The position numbers were made by a program, and so were the translations under genes. Shown here piece by piece: positions 47,193-60,520 of a DNA stretch of 64,000 bases. Under the pieces are notes generated by a model. That model was not told the origin of the DNA. It saw only the letters and a list, made by a program, of their open reading frames with translations, and did not search any database. Source of the DNA: Lineus longissimus (Eukaryota; Nemertea; Pilidiophora; Heteronemertea; Lineidae); assembly GCF_910592395.1 (NCBI RefSeq), contig NC_088318.1, positions 18,786,349 through 18,850,348 of the forward strand, read 5' to 3'. Every line of letters begins with the position of its first letter. The stretch's first letter is position 1.

Positions 47193-49050
47193 TCAGCAGC
47201 CACACCCAGAACCCCCAGAGCTTTCATCCGTCAAACGCTTTCTGTCTTTTTCATCGAATAGTCCCCCTTGACACTCCTCCCTCTTCAGTGTATCCAGCAT
47301 CTTTTCAGCTATTTTGATTAGTGCGTCATCAATACCTTCGCCTGGAAATGAATGGAGGGCAGATGGCATTAGCATAGTTTTCATACCTCAACATGATGAC
47401 AAATCGAAAAAGCCACTCTTTTCTGGCAATAACCACTGATCTCATGAGCATACGACTTTTATACAAACACTCACCCGTCTTGGCGGAGACCCAGAACACC
47501 ATATCACAATTGTAGATCGAAGCAAAGTCTTTGACATTATCCTCTGGTACCTTTGATGCGAGATCAGCTTTATTTCCTACCAAAACCTTCAACGCTGAAA
47601 TGAACGGAAGGGCCTTTTACAGTCATCTGCCTCTTACAGTTTGACCAACAGATTATGCACATCATGATTAACGTCATCATGATGATGATCTAACCTCCTG
47701 CGATGGTCCAGTGTAGCTGGAATTGGCGGCGCCAAAAGGAACATAGCTTCAACATCGAGGCCAGTTCAAAAGAGGAAGCCGGAACAACGTAACAACTTAA
47801 GTGGAACATTGATTTCTCTTCCTTGGCGATGGCAAGTCTTATTGGTGGGCATTGTGCCATCTCTCAGCGACAAGGCCGATTGAGTATCGTGTTTTGTTCC
47901 TACCATTTGGTGCGAAGTCCTTGGTGTCGTCAATCCATTTTGGCAGGAAGTGTAAAGACGACGGGTCGTCGAGGCTGTAGATTAGGACAGATATATGAGC
48001 ACTTCGGTAGTAGTTTCTGGTCAGGGTGCGAAACCTTTCTACGCCAGCTGTATCCCAAACACAAAACTGAAATCAAAGTTGATCATCTTAAGTATAAGCT
48101 GACACAGCTTCGGATTGGAATAGCCAGGCCCCTATCTGTAAATACTATACACATTCATACTACTCGTACCAACTTGACATTGTCATCCACGGTGAAACCT
48201 CGCAATTGTCCTCAAAGGGCTTAAGCGGAAATAGTTGCACATTTTTTTGTAGACCAAGATAGATACTGGAAAGTGTCAAGCTGTTAATTAGTTCATTTTC
48301 CTGAAGATTCAATATAGATCTGGGGAATCTCCCGGTCACACGACCCGGCTGAACCATCCATCAGTCACTAGTAGTGTTTATACCATGAATCAGGACTACT
48401 GTTCTATCACATGTCAACTTAAGGAGATAAGACCGATAACTCGTTGACCCATCGGGCACTCTCGGGTGCATTTGACACAGCTCTCGAAGAAAGAACGCTT
48501 CTTCAACGAGTCGAATGACTGCGAACGCACACATGTGCTGTTCTTGCCCACAAATCTCACATTACCTCGGTTTGTGATGTCAAAATCAAAGTAAAAATCT
48601 AAAACTTTTTGCGTGACCTCACACTATTGTGATAAACTAAGCATTATCAACTGTGTTATATGGTGACACAACAGTGTGTGTATGTCTGTGTTACAATCAT
48701 CCTAAGATATTTTCATGGTCCAGACCGACCCTCTACATCTCGTAAGATGAAGTAAGAAGTCAGTGGAGTTCTGCGCGACTTCATTCATTCAAGGACACAT
48801 TTCAGTACGGTCGTTTGGTCTTGTGGCTCGGACTCTCGTCTAGCGGAAAATGTCATAATACATTCAGTATTCTTACCGTAACTTGCACATCTCCAGCCGT
48901 AACTGTCTTCGAACAACTATCTATCCCGGTCGTAGTCTTGATGTGTTGATTAAACACATTATCTCGAAGGCGGAAGAAGAGCGACGTTTTTCCAACTCCA
49001 ACTTCTCCGAGCAAGACTAACTTGAACATAGGCCCTCTCCCCGTGGCCAT
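47193..49050 (-). CDS. Divergent Rab-family small GTPase
   Basis: A Rab GTPase for vesicle traffic, prenylated at its C-terminus. Four exons, 49050-48877, 48066-47904, 47594-47475 and 47341-47193, give 201 aa. G-box motifs: P-loop GEVGVGKT (residues 15-22), switch I TTTGID, WDTAG (62-66) followed by VERFRTLTRNYYR as in Rabs, NKAD (120-123) and SAK (149-151). The C-terminus ends in CGC, a double-cysteine Rab geranylgeranylation motif. The P-loop E and V at positions usually D and S/G, and TTTGID in place of the common xTIGVD, are unusual. I cannot assign it to a standard Rab subfamily; it may belong to an invertebrate RabX-type group. It converges on the METTL24-like gene. Confidence 0.9.
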
Positions 49051-49603
49051 GTTGTCACAATTGATAAATCATTAATCGCACCGTAAGTAGGACTTATAGA
49101 CTATTTGACCTCAATAGTTATCCTGGCGATATTAGAAATCACACTTGTAAATCATTCGTGTGGTCTAATGGGACTGAACGAGGAAGAACTTACAATATAT
49201 ACTGGGTTTTTACCTCATTCTTGGGACCTATTCATCATGGTATGAAAGAAATCTATTGAAACAAGGATGTCACATGGACATGGCCTACAGAGGCCGTTCT
49301 TTTCTCAAAGTTCTTGTTTTCATCACATGCTCACACAGTCACCGGATAGCAAGCACGTGACATAGACAAATCGCATACCTCACTGAGTATACAGGCGCGT
49401 CATGAGAAGACACTGCTATATCAACAGGAAGTTCATTCAAATGGCCCAATTCTTGTATAGGGTGGACATTGTGCACATTTAAATGCCGACGGGAAAAAAT
49501 ACCCATTGAAATACCCTTCGTAACAAAGGAATGTGATCAATGGGCTCTACTTCCGGGAGATAGCATGTTCGTTTGTACCCTGTGAAAACAAACATGCTGG
49601 GGC
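49051..49603. other. Intergenic region between the GPCR and Rab genes
   Basis: It holds the 3' flank of the leftward GPCR gene and the promoter and 5' UTR of the leftward Rab gene. I see no further gene. The two genes lie in tandem on the minus strand. Confidence 0.5.
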
Positions 49604-50758
49604 TCAACGATTCGTGTTCTCGCTCTTCTCTTCTACACATTTAGTCTTCCTGGATGTTCCCGAGGAGACCTGTCTCCTCCCGAGACACACATCAGCCATT
49701 TTCTGAAGTTCCTCTTTGTAAATTTTGAGAGTGAACGAGTAGATGAGGAAGTTGAAGCTGTAGTTCATCATCGAGATAGAGGTGGAGAACATGCCAAGCT
49801 TGTAGACAGCGGTGACTTCTTGTTTCGTGTGACCGGTGAAATCTCTCAGATACACATCGTAGTAGTCAAAGTAGCCCCAGGCAAACACGTACGGTGCAGT
49901 GCTGACAATGTACAGCAAACACACGAGCAACAGACTGACCAGGTTTGAGTTGTCACGCTTCGTCCTCCCTCCCGTGACTGCTGCTGTCTCTCTATCCGCC
50001 CGGCGGAGTCCCAGGATGATGATGATGCTGAACAAGAGGATAAGGCAGCAGGGGAGGGCGTGGGGGAGCAGGCTGTCCATGGATTGGATGAAGAAGAACA
50101 TCTCAACATTCGAAAGATTCGGGAGAGAGAAGTAACAGATGATATTGCTTGTATCACCTACGTAGTAGAGCGTGTTGTAAATGATCACTGGACAGTTCAA
50201 CACCACCAGTAAGATACATGTCAGGGCGATTGCGGCTAGGCGCCGTCTTGTTGAAATGAGAAAGCGAACATTCAAAGGCAGCAGAATCCCAATACACCTC
50301 TCACAGGAAAACAGTACGAGAATATATGAAGAAATACTCGAAAAGGTTCGGTATATGTAACGGATAAATTTGCAGAGCAGCATAGGAGCAAATGATGGTT
50401 GGGCCTCGACGTAGAAATACGCAACAGGTTTCTCGTAAATTCCCGTGGAAATCCACGAGAAGGCCCCGTAGATAAGTGTGATGAGGTCAGCGTAGGCCAG
50501 CGGGGTCAAATAGGTCACGGTCACCAAATCTCGCCTCTTGCATCTCCCGAAGATGACAATCGATAAAATGTTCCCGAATATGCCTAAAATCATGACCACT
50601 CCCATGATGTATTTGTTGGTGAAAGTAGTAAGTGCACTGATTATATTCAACAGCAAAGAGCTCGCCTCATCCGACGGAGCTGTTGATAGGCGTTCCGATA
50701 AAACATCCATCCCGAATCCGATTACAGTCACGAAATCAACACTACTATGTTTAGCCAA
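49604..50758 (-). CDS. Orphan class A (rhodopsin-like) G protein-coupled receptor
   Basis: A 384-aa, single-exon, seven-helix plasma-membrane receptor. TM1 contains GNILS (residues 62-66), TM2 LAYADLI (88-93), TM3 ends in CERCIG (152-157, in place of DRY), TM6 has STAPYVF with the usual proline, and TM7 has NFLIY (336-340, in place of NPxxY). Cys129 at the top of TM3 and Cys208 in extracellular loop 2 can form the standard disulfide. The basic third loop (GGRTKRDN) and the Ser/Thr-rich tail (SSGTSRKT) are typical. The intronless form and the pattern resemble peptide- or chemosensory-type receptors that expand in invertebrates; the ligand is unknown. The first Met is chosen because no better start with a signal peptide is visible. 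Confidence 0.9.
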   Translation of the reverse strand: MAKHSSVDFVTVIGFGMDVLSERLSTAPSDEASSLLLNIISALTTFTNKYIMGVVMILGIFGNILSIVIFGRCKRRDLVTVTYLTPLAYADLITLIYGAFSWISTGIYEKPVAYFYVEAQPSFAPMLLCKFIRYIYRTFSSISSYILVLFSCERCIGILLPLNVRFLISTRRRLAAIALTCILLVVLNCPVIIYNTLYYVGDTSNIICYFSLPNLSNVEMFFFIQSMDSLLPHALPCCLILLFSIIIILGLRRADRETAAVTGGRTKRDNSNLVSLLLVCLLYIVSTAPYVFAWGYFDYYDVYLRDFTGHTKQEVTAVYKLGMFSTSISMMNYSFNFLIYSFTLKIYKEELQKMADVCLGRRQVSSGTSRKTKCVEEKSENTNR

Positions 50759-52109
50759 GGAATTGATACACAGATCATTTACATCCTCACATAGCAGGCA
50801 TTTTGGTTAAAATGACACGTGAGGCCCACATGGAAACTGGAAATATAGTTCTTCTTTCTCTCATACAGCTCATGTTCAACGAGAATAATCCGAATCAAGT
50901 CTTGAATAGAATACAACCTTTAACCTGGGACATCCCCTCGCAAGTTACAGCCTCAATTGCATGGTAATTACCGCCATATTTTTCCGACTCGGAAGGTCAT
51001 GATCATCGTAATGGCGGCGTTTACCAAGCAGTCGAAGTTACAACGAGATTGTCTCTTGCAAAACCTGAACATATACATTACCTTATTTGCCCCTAACCTC
51101 ACAGTTAAGATAATTCAGATCGAGCCCAATAGACGGTCTATTGTCTGTAAACAAAGCCCGCTCGCACCTGTCCTTAATTCCTGTTGTTATGCTGTCTTAT
51201 CAAAGGATTATCGGGTCAAATCTTGGTTACATCGACCCCCATTAGGCAGCTTTCATGGGTCTCAACCGGCCAGGGCAAAGAAACGTAATGTAGCAACGAA
51301 TGTAATGATTGAACTCACTAAGCATTTACGTTCAAAGCTGATAGTTCGTCGCATAATCAGCGAGAGAAATATCTGAGGGTGGATATAGGCGAATGGTGGA
51401 ATAAACCATTGCACGGTCTCGAGTTCGAGACTCTGTGCATTGGAAACGAATGGTACTGACCTCCGACCAGCGCTGTAATTCATTTTGCCATGTGATGACC
51501 GTGTGTAGAGCTACGATAGCTGTTTGGAGCGTATCGACGATTCCTGCGCTACTTTAATGGATGAGCTAGCCATAACCATGCAGGTGTCTTGTGGGAATCA
51601 AGTAACGGTTTGGCGAATAAAGAGGGTGAATGTCCCTACAATAATGACATTTTATGTAGAGGCGAATTCATTGGTCTAATACTGGAGCAGCTATAACTCT
51701 GATCGCGATACCTCGGCGACAGGTTTATGATTTTTGAAAATCGCCAACCTATCGGGTACCAGGCCTTGCTGGGATTCTTTTGTTCGCAAAAAGGACCAAT
51801 CAATGACCTAGAATGACGTCACGTGATTTGATCGTAACATCAGATCCTGTCATGTCAGTGCTCGATTCGAGGGAGTGTTGGCGGTTTGGTGCAATAGAGC
51901 TTCACCGAGAATTCTTCGAAACAAAGTTGCGATGGTTTTTCCTGACCAATGTTTGCGGCAAAACTGCTAATGGCAAAAGTTGAAAGCTTTCTTTGCCACA
52001 AAAACTGGTCATGGCGAGTTATCACCCAAAAATGTCTGTAAACTTCAGCCAGCCTTAAGAATTTAAGCACGCCTGTCTCTTGATTTATAAGCAATTGCTT
52101 GACAATATG

Positions 52110-52151
52110 TTGGCGATAGCTTGGGGTCAGTTTTCAACCAACTATCGCCAA
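52110..52151. repeat. Short perfect hairpin
   Basis: TTGGCGATAG (52110-52119) and CTATCGCCAA (52142-52151) form a perfect 10-bp stem with a 22-base loop, within which CTTGG and CCAA can extend the pairing. Function unknown. Confidence 0.6.
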
Positions 52152-54120
52152 GCCATCATAAAAATGATACATGTATTTATTATTTTAGTTTTTCCAGCAT
52201 TTTGAAGTAGGCCTAACCAATTCTGATTCTTAAAGTGTGAGAATTTTTTTTCAGTTACTTACCTCTACAGAGAACAATGCGAATCGCGATTTATAGCATC
52301 TTTAAACCATTACCGTTGAGGTAGGGTTTGTGATGAGCAAGATGGGGATAAAGAAATTGGAATTCAGATGAGTCGCCGAGTACTTGCCAAGTTTCATTTA
52401 GGAACTTATCAATTCGAAACACGTTGTGTCCGTCGTTAAAAGGTACACTGAACAGGGATGATTCCTTTTCACCCGGAACTCTCAGCCGTCCACCATCACT
52501 TTCACTGAAGCTGAACCAGTCTCCAGGTGACTAGATTTGTAAGCATCACGGTTTCACCAGTTGATCGGCGCTGCAGCACAAACACCTTGACTCTAATTGA
52601 TGAAAACGTACGAATCGGATAAAAATTGAGACGGTTTTGTCTGAGCTCCATCGTCACAAAACTGGAGAAATGAATGGCGACCGACAATTTGACTGTATTT
52701 TGGAAAGACTGAAAGTTTTATGCTGCACCGAGTTCATTAAACGGAAGAAAACACTCTTGTATTTTGATACACATTCTTTGATTACTTGTTTGAAGCTTAC
52801 TTCTAGCTCAATGTATGATGAGAGATTTTTTGGTCGCAGAATTATATGCCAATTTTTTTTCAGTTCATATCAGGTAAACTTAGGTGTCTGACGGACGGGA
52901 AATATAGGAAAAAGTATCCGATATATTCATGATTAGAGTCTATTTCCAATGATGTGTGATTTGAGTACATCATACAAAGCTAGTTTTTGTAATATCAGTT
53001 TTCGAAAAGTAGGAAATAATCACCATGCAGCACATTATTTTTGGCGTGTTCAATTCACATGAAGTAAGCTTGCATGTACTAGGGTTTCGAAGGGGTGGGG
53101 CATTGATAAAACAGGATGGCTATACGACCTTTCAACCAAACCAATACCTTTAGGCCTACACAAAGTGTTCTTAGACTCGTAAGATTTGGGGATAGCACTT
53201 TTTGGCAATGAAATCTAACTTGGTCATTCTTTTCAGCATGCTTAGATTTGTCTGTAGATATTTGTGGGCCTATGCCACCAGAGATCATGCCGCCCTCCGG
53301 CCATACCAATTTCTATTTGCCGTCGAGTGGCGGACCACAGTACCTTTTAACGGCAGAAAAGGCACAGCAAATGATGATGCAGCGGAACAGGTGAAAGTGG
53401 AAGCTTTATTCAGCATCAGGAAATTACATGTAACTGCTGACTCCTTTCGGCAATCCCCTCAACCATCAGTCTCTGGCGGTGCCGAGTCAGCATCGACCAC
53501 TGCTGGGACATACCATTAATGCCTGTTGCATGGCTGCTGCTCCGAGCTCATATTTCAAGGGACATATTACGGATATCGGAATAATAACAGGAATAATATC
53601 TATGGAGGAAAATATCAACTAAAAGGTAAGACATTCATTACTTTAAATAAGGCCTACTTTATTTTTCTCCTCATTATAACAATATGACATCTTTTTTTCA
53701 ACTTTGCGACTTCTATTTAGAGTTGTAGAAATGTTTTTGTTTGGAGATGGGGAAACTCAGTAGCTCGAATTCTTTCGTTCATATTATGAAAATGAAAGAT
53801 AATGATGAAATGATAATTGAATTATGTTCATAAGAAAAGTTGAAATTACTAATTATTGAGTAGGACAAATGCACCAACATCTCAATAAGGTTAACGGTTT
53901 ATCCTCGTGTACTATATTAACAGAAATGTGCCGGTTGACAAAGAATACACTTGCTCACAACAGCAATTATAGATTGGACCCGAACTCTAAGGAATGTGAC
54001 TGATGACTGCGAAATCGATCGCTTTAACCGCCTTCCATTTTAACAAACACTTGGCGAGCTGGAATATTCGTGTGAAGAAACTGAAATGTTTTGCGTTTGA
54101 CGGTGACAAAACATTTGTCC

Positions 54121-54337
54121 AAACAAAGACCAGGCATTTTCATTCGCAAGCGATATCGCTCATGCATAACTAATTTTGGTTGTCGTATCCTCAGTTAATT
54201 TAACAAATGGAAGGAGTGACGGGTGGTTACATAATACGCTGTTACCCCTGCTGCCTGCTTGAACAACTGCAAAAGTAATCACCACGATTAGTTATGCATG
54301 AACGGAATCGCGTACGAATGAAAAAAAAGGTCTTTGA
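54121..54337. repeat. Inverted repeat with about 57-bp arms
   Basis: The left arm (54121-54180) contains CATTCGCAAGCGATATCGCT and CATGCATAACTAATTTTGGT. The right arm (54281-54337) is its imperfect reverse complement, with ATTAGTTATGCATGAACGGA and AAGGTCTTTG. The spacer is about 100 bp. This is MITE-like, but no target-site duplication is clear. Confidence 0.6.
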
Positions 54338-55992
54338 TTGGAAACTGCTCAATACAAAAAAGTCGCGCTGAATTCAAACAGGACGAAAGTTATTGTTATC
54401 GTTTTAAATGGCCAAAGATTATTACAAAATTTTGTGCGGGTAGATAGAGGAATTCTCTAATTTGATTTATTTCTTCTGTAGTTTATAGTCGTGTATTTGG
54501 TATCATCCAGTGCCTGTGTATTTTATTGGTTTCACATCACGGAAATCTCGGGTACCCTGCATATGATACCTTGGGTTGGATGAGTGAAACCACTCCGAGT
54601 CCTGACAATCAAAGTTAATTGAGTCGTAAGGACTTCTTCAAAATAGAAACATTCAACCTTAGGAGGTCTTTCGAAAGCTAAAATACATTTACATCTATTG
54701 TTAAGAGCTGGTAATGCAGTTGCCTTTAGCTATGGCCAGAGAAGAAGCGCATATACTACAAAAAATGCTGGCATATCAACACCATTACTATTGTCACAGC
54801 CGCCGCCGGTGAAATCATTAGCCGCCAATAAAAACTAACCATGCTAACTTGGTATGAGACACTGTCCGGATGCCTCATGATCAGAGGATAGCTCTAGGAA
54901 AGAATGATTTATCTGAATTATATACCATTATCTGCTCTCGAGAAATATCATGAGACACTGGACATCATAATCATCTTTTGAGTTAGAGAAAAAAAATGTA
55001 TGTTGGCTATTTCTATATTATGGACTGGCGCCTTGTACATTTCGTTGGATGCGCTCAGTCTTAATTATTTAGATCGGAAATTTCCCAATTATTTGTGATA
55101 TACATTGCTTATGCTTGATATAATTCCTCTTATGTGGTGATTCCTGTGAACTGTGCGGTTCTGAGAAGTCTAGCTCATCTTCGAATAGATCTTGAAGATG
55201 AAGATCATTTTCCGTTTAACCTTTTTCCGTTTGCCATGCAAGGACAGCTGTCCCTCTTGTAGTCTCGGAGGGTAAAAGTATCTTTCAATAGGGTCCTGGA
55301 CATGGCGTATGGAAACTGGCAAACCCATCGGAGGGAAGTTCTGTATTGTGCTGGACATAAGCTGAGAAGTAGTCTTGTTGGCACACAGTTACCATATCTT
55401 TTTTACATAACCTAACGTACTGTATTTTACTGTGAGACAAGTCTACTTCTGATGGATTAGCATAACAAACGTGTCACCGAATATTGCAGCTCACAGAGCC
55501 ATAAATCGTCAGAGCTGCGCTGTAAAAACTGGAATAATTGCATGAAAAACATTTAAGGCTGTGACAGAGATTGAAAACTTGTGTTCTAGGTATCAGGCAG
55601 GTGTAAAAATCGAATGAGCTTTGACTGCAATGTGAAAAGCTATCAAATCGCTCACAAGGTTAGCGCCATTATTTCCGAGTTGGCTGATAGTTTCGTGAGT
55701 TGGGGCGCGTGCAAAATTTCCCAATTTCAGATTAACAAAGTCTTTAAAATACATGAAATCAATCAGAAGCCGGAGCGATAGTCATATTTTGTCGATTGTC
55801 GAGTCGTTTAGCATGCAATTATTGTCAGAGAAGTTAACCTCCAGCCCCACTAAAAGGTGACTCGTGTGGGAGGCTGTTGACACTTTTGGACAGCCCTTGT
55901 TGTGTTGTGCAATTAACTCGTGCATGCAAGCGATCATTGTTATGACCCATTACAACCCTGAAGTGACTGTCCAGCAGAGCCTATGGTCTGAA

Positions 55993-56083
55993 GATTAGGC
56001 TCAGGCTTAAATGATCTTTGTTTAACACAATAGAACAGTGAAGGGGCTCGGTTTGTTTGAAATGATGTTTGATAAACGTAATT
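55993..56083 (+). repeat. Dispersed repeat, copy 1 of an inverted pair
   Basis: AACACAATAGAACAGTGAAG, GGGGCTCGGTTTGTTTG and GATAAACGTAAT occur in this order and recur on the opposite strand at 60521-60623 with minor changes. About 90 bp are shared. Confidence 0.65.
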
Positions 56084-59000
56084 GTCAGGATCTGTCATTG
56101 TTAGCACATTTATCCCATCGATTATAGGCAGCGACTTCCTTTACCCGACACATGGGCAAATCGCCATTCATACTAATAGTTACACGATGAACCCAGCGGG
56201 AACTCTTTCGGACAGTCGCTGATAGATGCTAACTTTCACCACTGGTACTCAACGAGTGGTCTGCTTCATCCATAGCTAACGATTAGAACGGCTCTGGGAA
56301 TAGTGTCCATTATAGTAACCATGATTACGTTATCATCCAAACCCATTAGAAGAAATAATAAAAACTCGTCCCTTAGTAATATTGATGTTGGCATGCTGCT
56401 ACCATAGTTTTTTGGCTGCACACTTTGAGCTGCTGCCAACCTTTTACATCCAGTCTAAATGTTTTGACACCACGAGGTCCTCGAAGGATTTCGAACGACT
56501 TGTTTACATAATGATAGTGAAACCATACGTATATTATGTCTGAAGTCTATGGTGACGCTCAGCTTACATGCTCGACTTCATGAAGCTCACTTGCTGCCGC
56601 TGAGCTGGTTTTTACCCTGGCCTGTTCTTTGCCGTCAGTGCTACACAAGCTTAAGTTAAAACATGATATTCTAGTCATCTGCTCGTTGGTAAGCCTACGA
56701 ACAAAAGGTTGGAAGTTTACACTCTGTAAACGTGAAATTTACCACCACAATATGAACATTGTATTCAGCACACTAATACGGCCCTGGCGTATACATGTAT
56801 ACTGACTGGCTTCTTAAAGTTACGACCATTAGGGCGTGAACTGCTTCCGGCCCGAAGACAACAAGTAAACACTTTGAGATTACAGTAATGCGTATTTCTT
56901 CCGCCGTGAGAGGTTATGATATGAAAGTGGCAGTCTGAGGCCGCCCTCGGCAACGATAATACGAGAGTAATATACCGGAACTCTTGTGATGTTGAACTTG
57001 TCGTGAAGGTCTCACGTCCTTTATCAAAGACTGTTAGATGTAGACGCTGAGATATTGACAGGAGCTGCAAGCAATACGTGGGGCCGGTTTCAAATAATGT
57101 ACCATTTAAAATCACACCTTGATTGAAATATGTTGCGGTGTATACTGTTGCAGCTAAGTATCTCCAAACACGATAAGGCTTTATTGAGGCATATTGCCAA
57201 GCATACTTTAACAAAAGGTGCTACAACTCAGTAGCGATATCTAATTGATTTTCTGACTGACATGGGCGTAAACTGGTGAAACCTCATATTCAAACGATCA
57301 CTGTGATCATAGGAAGAAGAAGAGCAAGATGAGATGATGATTGCTTGGGTGATGAGAGTGACTGGTTGTCTCACCAGCGAGGATATCGTTATTTGTTCAG
57401 CAGGATTGCGCAAATAACGATAAATCGATATTAGGTGTAGCAGTTTCGTCTTTTCGATGCCTGTACTTAGCTTCCATCTTATGATCTCGTTTATACCACA
57501 CTTTAAAACACTCAGTAGATTGGTGAAAACCATGATCACACTCTATGCTATACGGCGTCTCCTCAGCCTTATCAAATTGATTTCATGATTGACGGATGCA
57601 CAAACCAGGTGATACCTCACATACATACCCCAAATGTCATTACGTTTATTCCCATTATGGCTCAGGCCCGACTGAAAGGCGTTTCATGGGGGACGGTATT
57701 TTCCAGGTTTGCCCTGATGATCCATTTTAAAGCCATTTAGTTTGTGTAGCATCATATTTCCTCCTGTCCAAAGAAAAAAGGTACAGCAATCAGCTGTGAT
57801 GCTTTTCGGAACTGGGCAGCTCATATTTAACTTTATTATCTTTTTAATTTTTTTCCAATTGACTGAAAAATAGCAATTTGAGGATATGTTAGTACCGCCT
57901 GTTTCCTTTGAGTCTGAAGTCACTTCCCAGATGGTACATCGAACAGATTCTCGTTAGCCTATTCAGTGAAGATATTTTCTAAGTCGGCAGTGCCGTATTC
58001 ATAGAGGGTAGATTATCACCTGTTGCTTCCTAGCTTGGCGATGTTTTCAGTCCTATGGAAATAACAATTCGAAGAAAGAGAACTTTGTGGACATATCGTC
58101 AATGCCTTGAGGAGTACTGGGCAGCTAATGCTTGAATTGGTCGGAAGAATGTGGTCAATACCAGATGGTACTGGCAGGTCAGGCTATGTCTGTCTGGTCA
58201 AGCCAGCCACCCATCGCATGAATGATTGCCGAATGTTAGCCCTCGCTCCTGGTATGCAACATCCCAATTAGCTGTGATTAGCCACCGGAACCCACGGCCA
58301 AAAGGTTGGTGGTTCAGGGGGTGAATGAAAGACAAATGAAGTACTGGACGTGAGATATTTAAAGAGAAGGATGGTTTGAGGCAAAGTGGGCGTGACTGGT
58401 CATCACGAATTCTGAATCATGTGTCAGTTGTTCTCGCTGACGGTAATGGTTCTCTCATGGAACACCGCGAGGGTTGAGCTCCACCCGAGTCGCCCACGTG
58501 TTATAATGGTAACATCTTCACTTCCTTGACTTTTACTCTCTCGTATGTTCAGGCGGAATAGGAGTTGGTACAGAACCATAATAACGAAGATGGCGCCTTA
58601 AAATCTGTCAAAATATGGCAAACAGCCTTTTCCCCCACCACGTAGGAAACATCGTCTCAATGGTTACCATGTACGCTAGGTTTTTAATCTATCATTTATC
58701 AGATTCAGAGCTGCCATTTGCATGAATCAGCCATATTTTTACTCTTCATTCTTGACACTGTAATTCGTAAATGAGCCCGGTGATAATATATCAACCTGTT
58801 TTTATGTTTACACCTTTAGAAGCTCAAACACGAAAGCCATCCGTCATTCCTAGGAAGCAACATTTTATCATGTAGACATGATTAAAAAGCAGCTGGAAAT
58901 GTAATATGGACTTTAACTATCCTGTTCAGTTCAATAAACTGGTAACCTTCATCTTGGTCAACATATCATAACAACAAAATGTCAGTAGGTCGAAGGAGTT

Positions 59001-60163
59001 TGGATAAACCCCCTACGTTTATATCGGTTGAAAAACGCAACGAACTTCGGGTGTTTCATCTGTCTGTTGTATATCTCGACTCTGACCGACTACTGTGAAT
59101 GGAAAGTGACCAATTCATATCCTATGCTATGATGCTTTGCATTCCAAGGTCAGATTCACGACATTATCTGCCGTTACCTCGCAGTTAAGAGAATTCGACT
59201 TTCGTTCAGCAGCTCGAGCAGTTGTCCTGACCGAGTGTACCTTAGGACAACACAGACTGACGTCTGTTTCGAGATCATGATCAGGTGTGAACATCGACTC
59301 CTGATGGTGTCAGCAACATTCGTTGTGATCCGATATGATCGCATCTGATCATATCACTGATTGACCAGCTACCCAGTACTTATGCATATCCAGGACCCGT
59401 TGCGCTGTCACTGCACGAATACTTTGTCGAATCTTATTTGATCTTGTTAACCGAGAACACTCACCTCGCCTCTTAGATCTTCAAACCATCTATGAGGCAG
59501 CTAGCTATCAAAGAAGGATAAATCTGCCGAAAACTAGTCACATATCATATGAAATATGTGTTCATTTTGAAAAGAGTCACTCTTTGACCAGTTCTGAGAG
59601 TATCTTGCGTGTCCCTCCGCATTCGATGTGATCAAAATCATCCTATCTTATCGTGTTATTGAGACCAGCTGACTTTGAAATATAAACCGATATCGACGGC
59701 ACGATGGCTTGTCACTTCACCAATGGCCAATTCATTGACTAGACCCAATAAAATCCCGGGTGATGCTTTTCATTGTGTCCAGCCATCTAGACCCTCAGAT
59801 CTCTTAGCCGTCGATTAGCCAGCTAAGATGACGGACGAGCTGTGTTGGCAGGTCCTGGCACCTTCATAAATACTCGGATCTCATCTGTCTCGATTACATA
59901 TCAAACGCGGATTACTAGCTGAACCATGTCATTGGCACTGTGATCGGGCCATATCATTGGTGATGAGGTCAGGCAGGTTCTCCGCCAGGGGATTTCAGCA
60001 TGTTAAGTTGGTGCCAACTAAATAATAAGTCATACCTTGCGAACTAACAAAGTAGGGTTCTGATATGTCGTGGTATATTGATGTTGTTCGCCATGATCTC
60101 GACATTGATCTAGCATGTCACGAGATTTGACTGTTCAAAACCTGACGATTTGCAAACTGGTGT

Positions 60164-60236
60164 ACTTTTCTCTATCCCCCTCAACTTGTTACCGCTCATG
60201 GCGGTGTTGTACTTAAGTGAAGGGGTAGAGAAAAGT
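60164..60236. other. 73-nt stem-loop of precursor-microRNA size
   Basis: The arms ACTTTTCTCTATCCCC (60164-60179) and GGGGTAGAGAAAAGT (60222-60236) pair along their whole length with one bulged base. A second stem, ACCGC with GCGGT around TCATG, forms the tip, with CAAC/GTTG pairing between. Strand and expression are unknown. It lies in a gene-free region. Confidence 0.35.
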
Positions 60237-60520
60237 CATCCACCATCGCCTATTCCGCCTCTAAGACTTTAATGGCACTCTTACAGGCAATTTAATGACA
60301 CTTTTATTCTAAGCCCTTTGTCACGATAATACGACCAGTGCCTCCATTATCTGATGGTAACTGACTCCACGCACTTGTTCAATCAAAATCAGTGATGTTT
60401 GAAAAAGGTTCTCTCGTGCGTTCTCAAATGATTCAGTTGATTAAACCATTGTATTGAATAACCAACAGGGTTAGCTACCCAGTCACTTTCCCAATGCCTT
60501 TAGGTGTGGCATTGTTTCCA

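Noticed and set aside
53202-53519. 105-codon plus-strand frame with a hydrophobic start
   Set aside because: The composition is mixed, no family motif is present, and the hydrophobic part is too broken for a clear signal peptide.
56765-57214. 149-codon minus-strand frame
   Set aside because: It has no recognised domain and no splice partners. A frame of this length is expected by chance in 13 kb of non-coding DNA.
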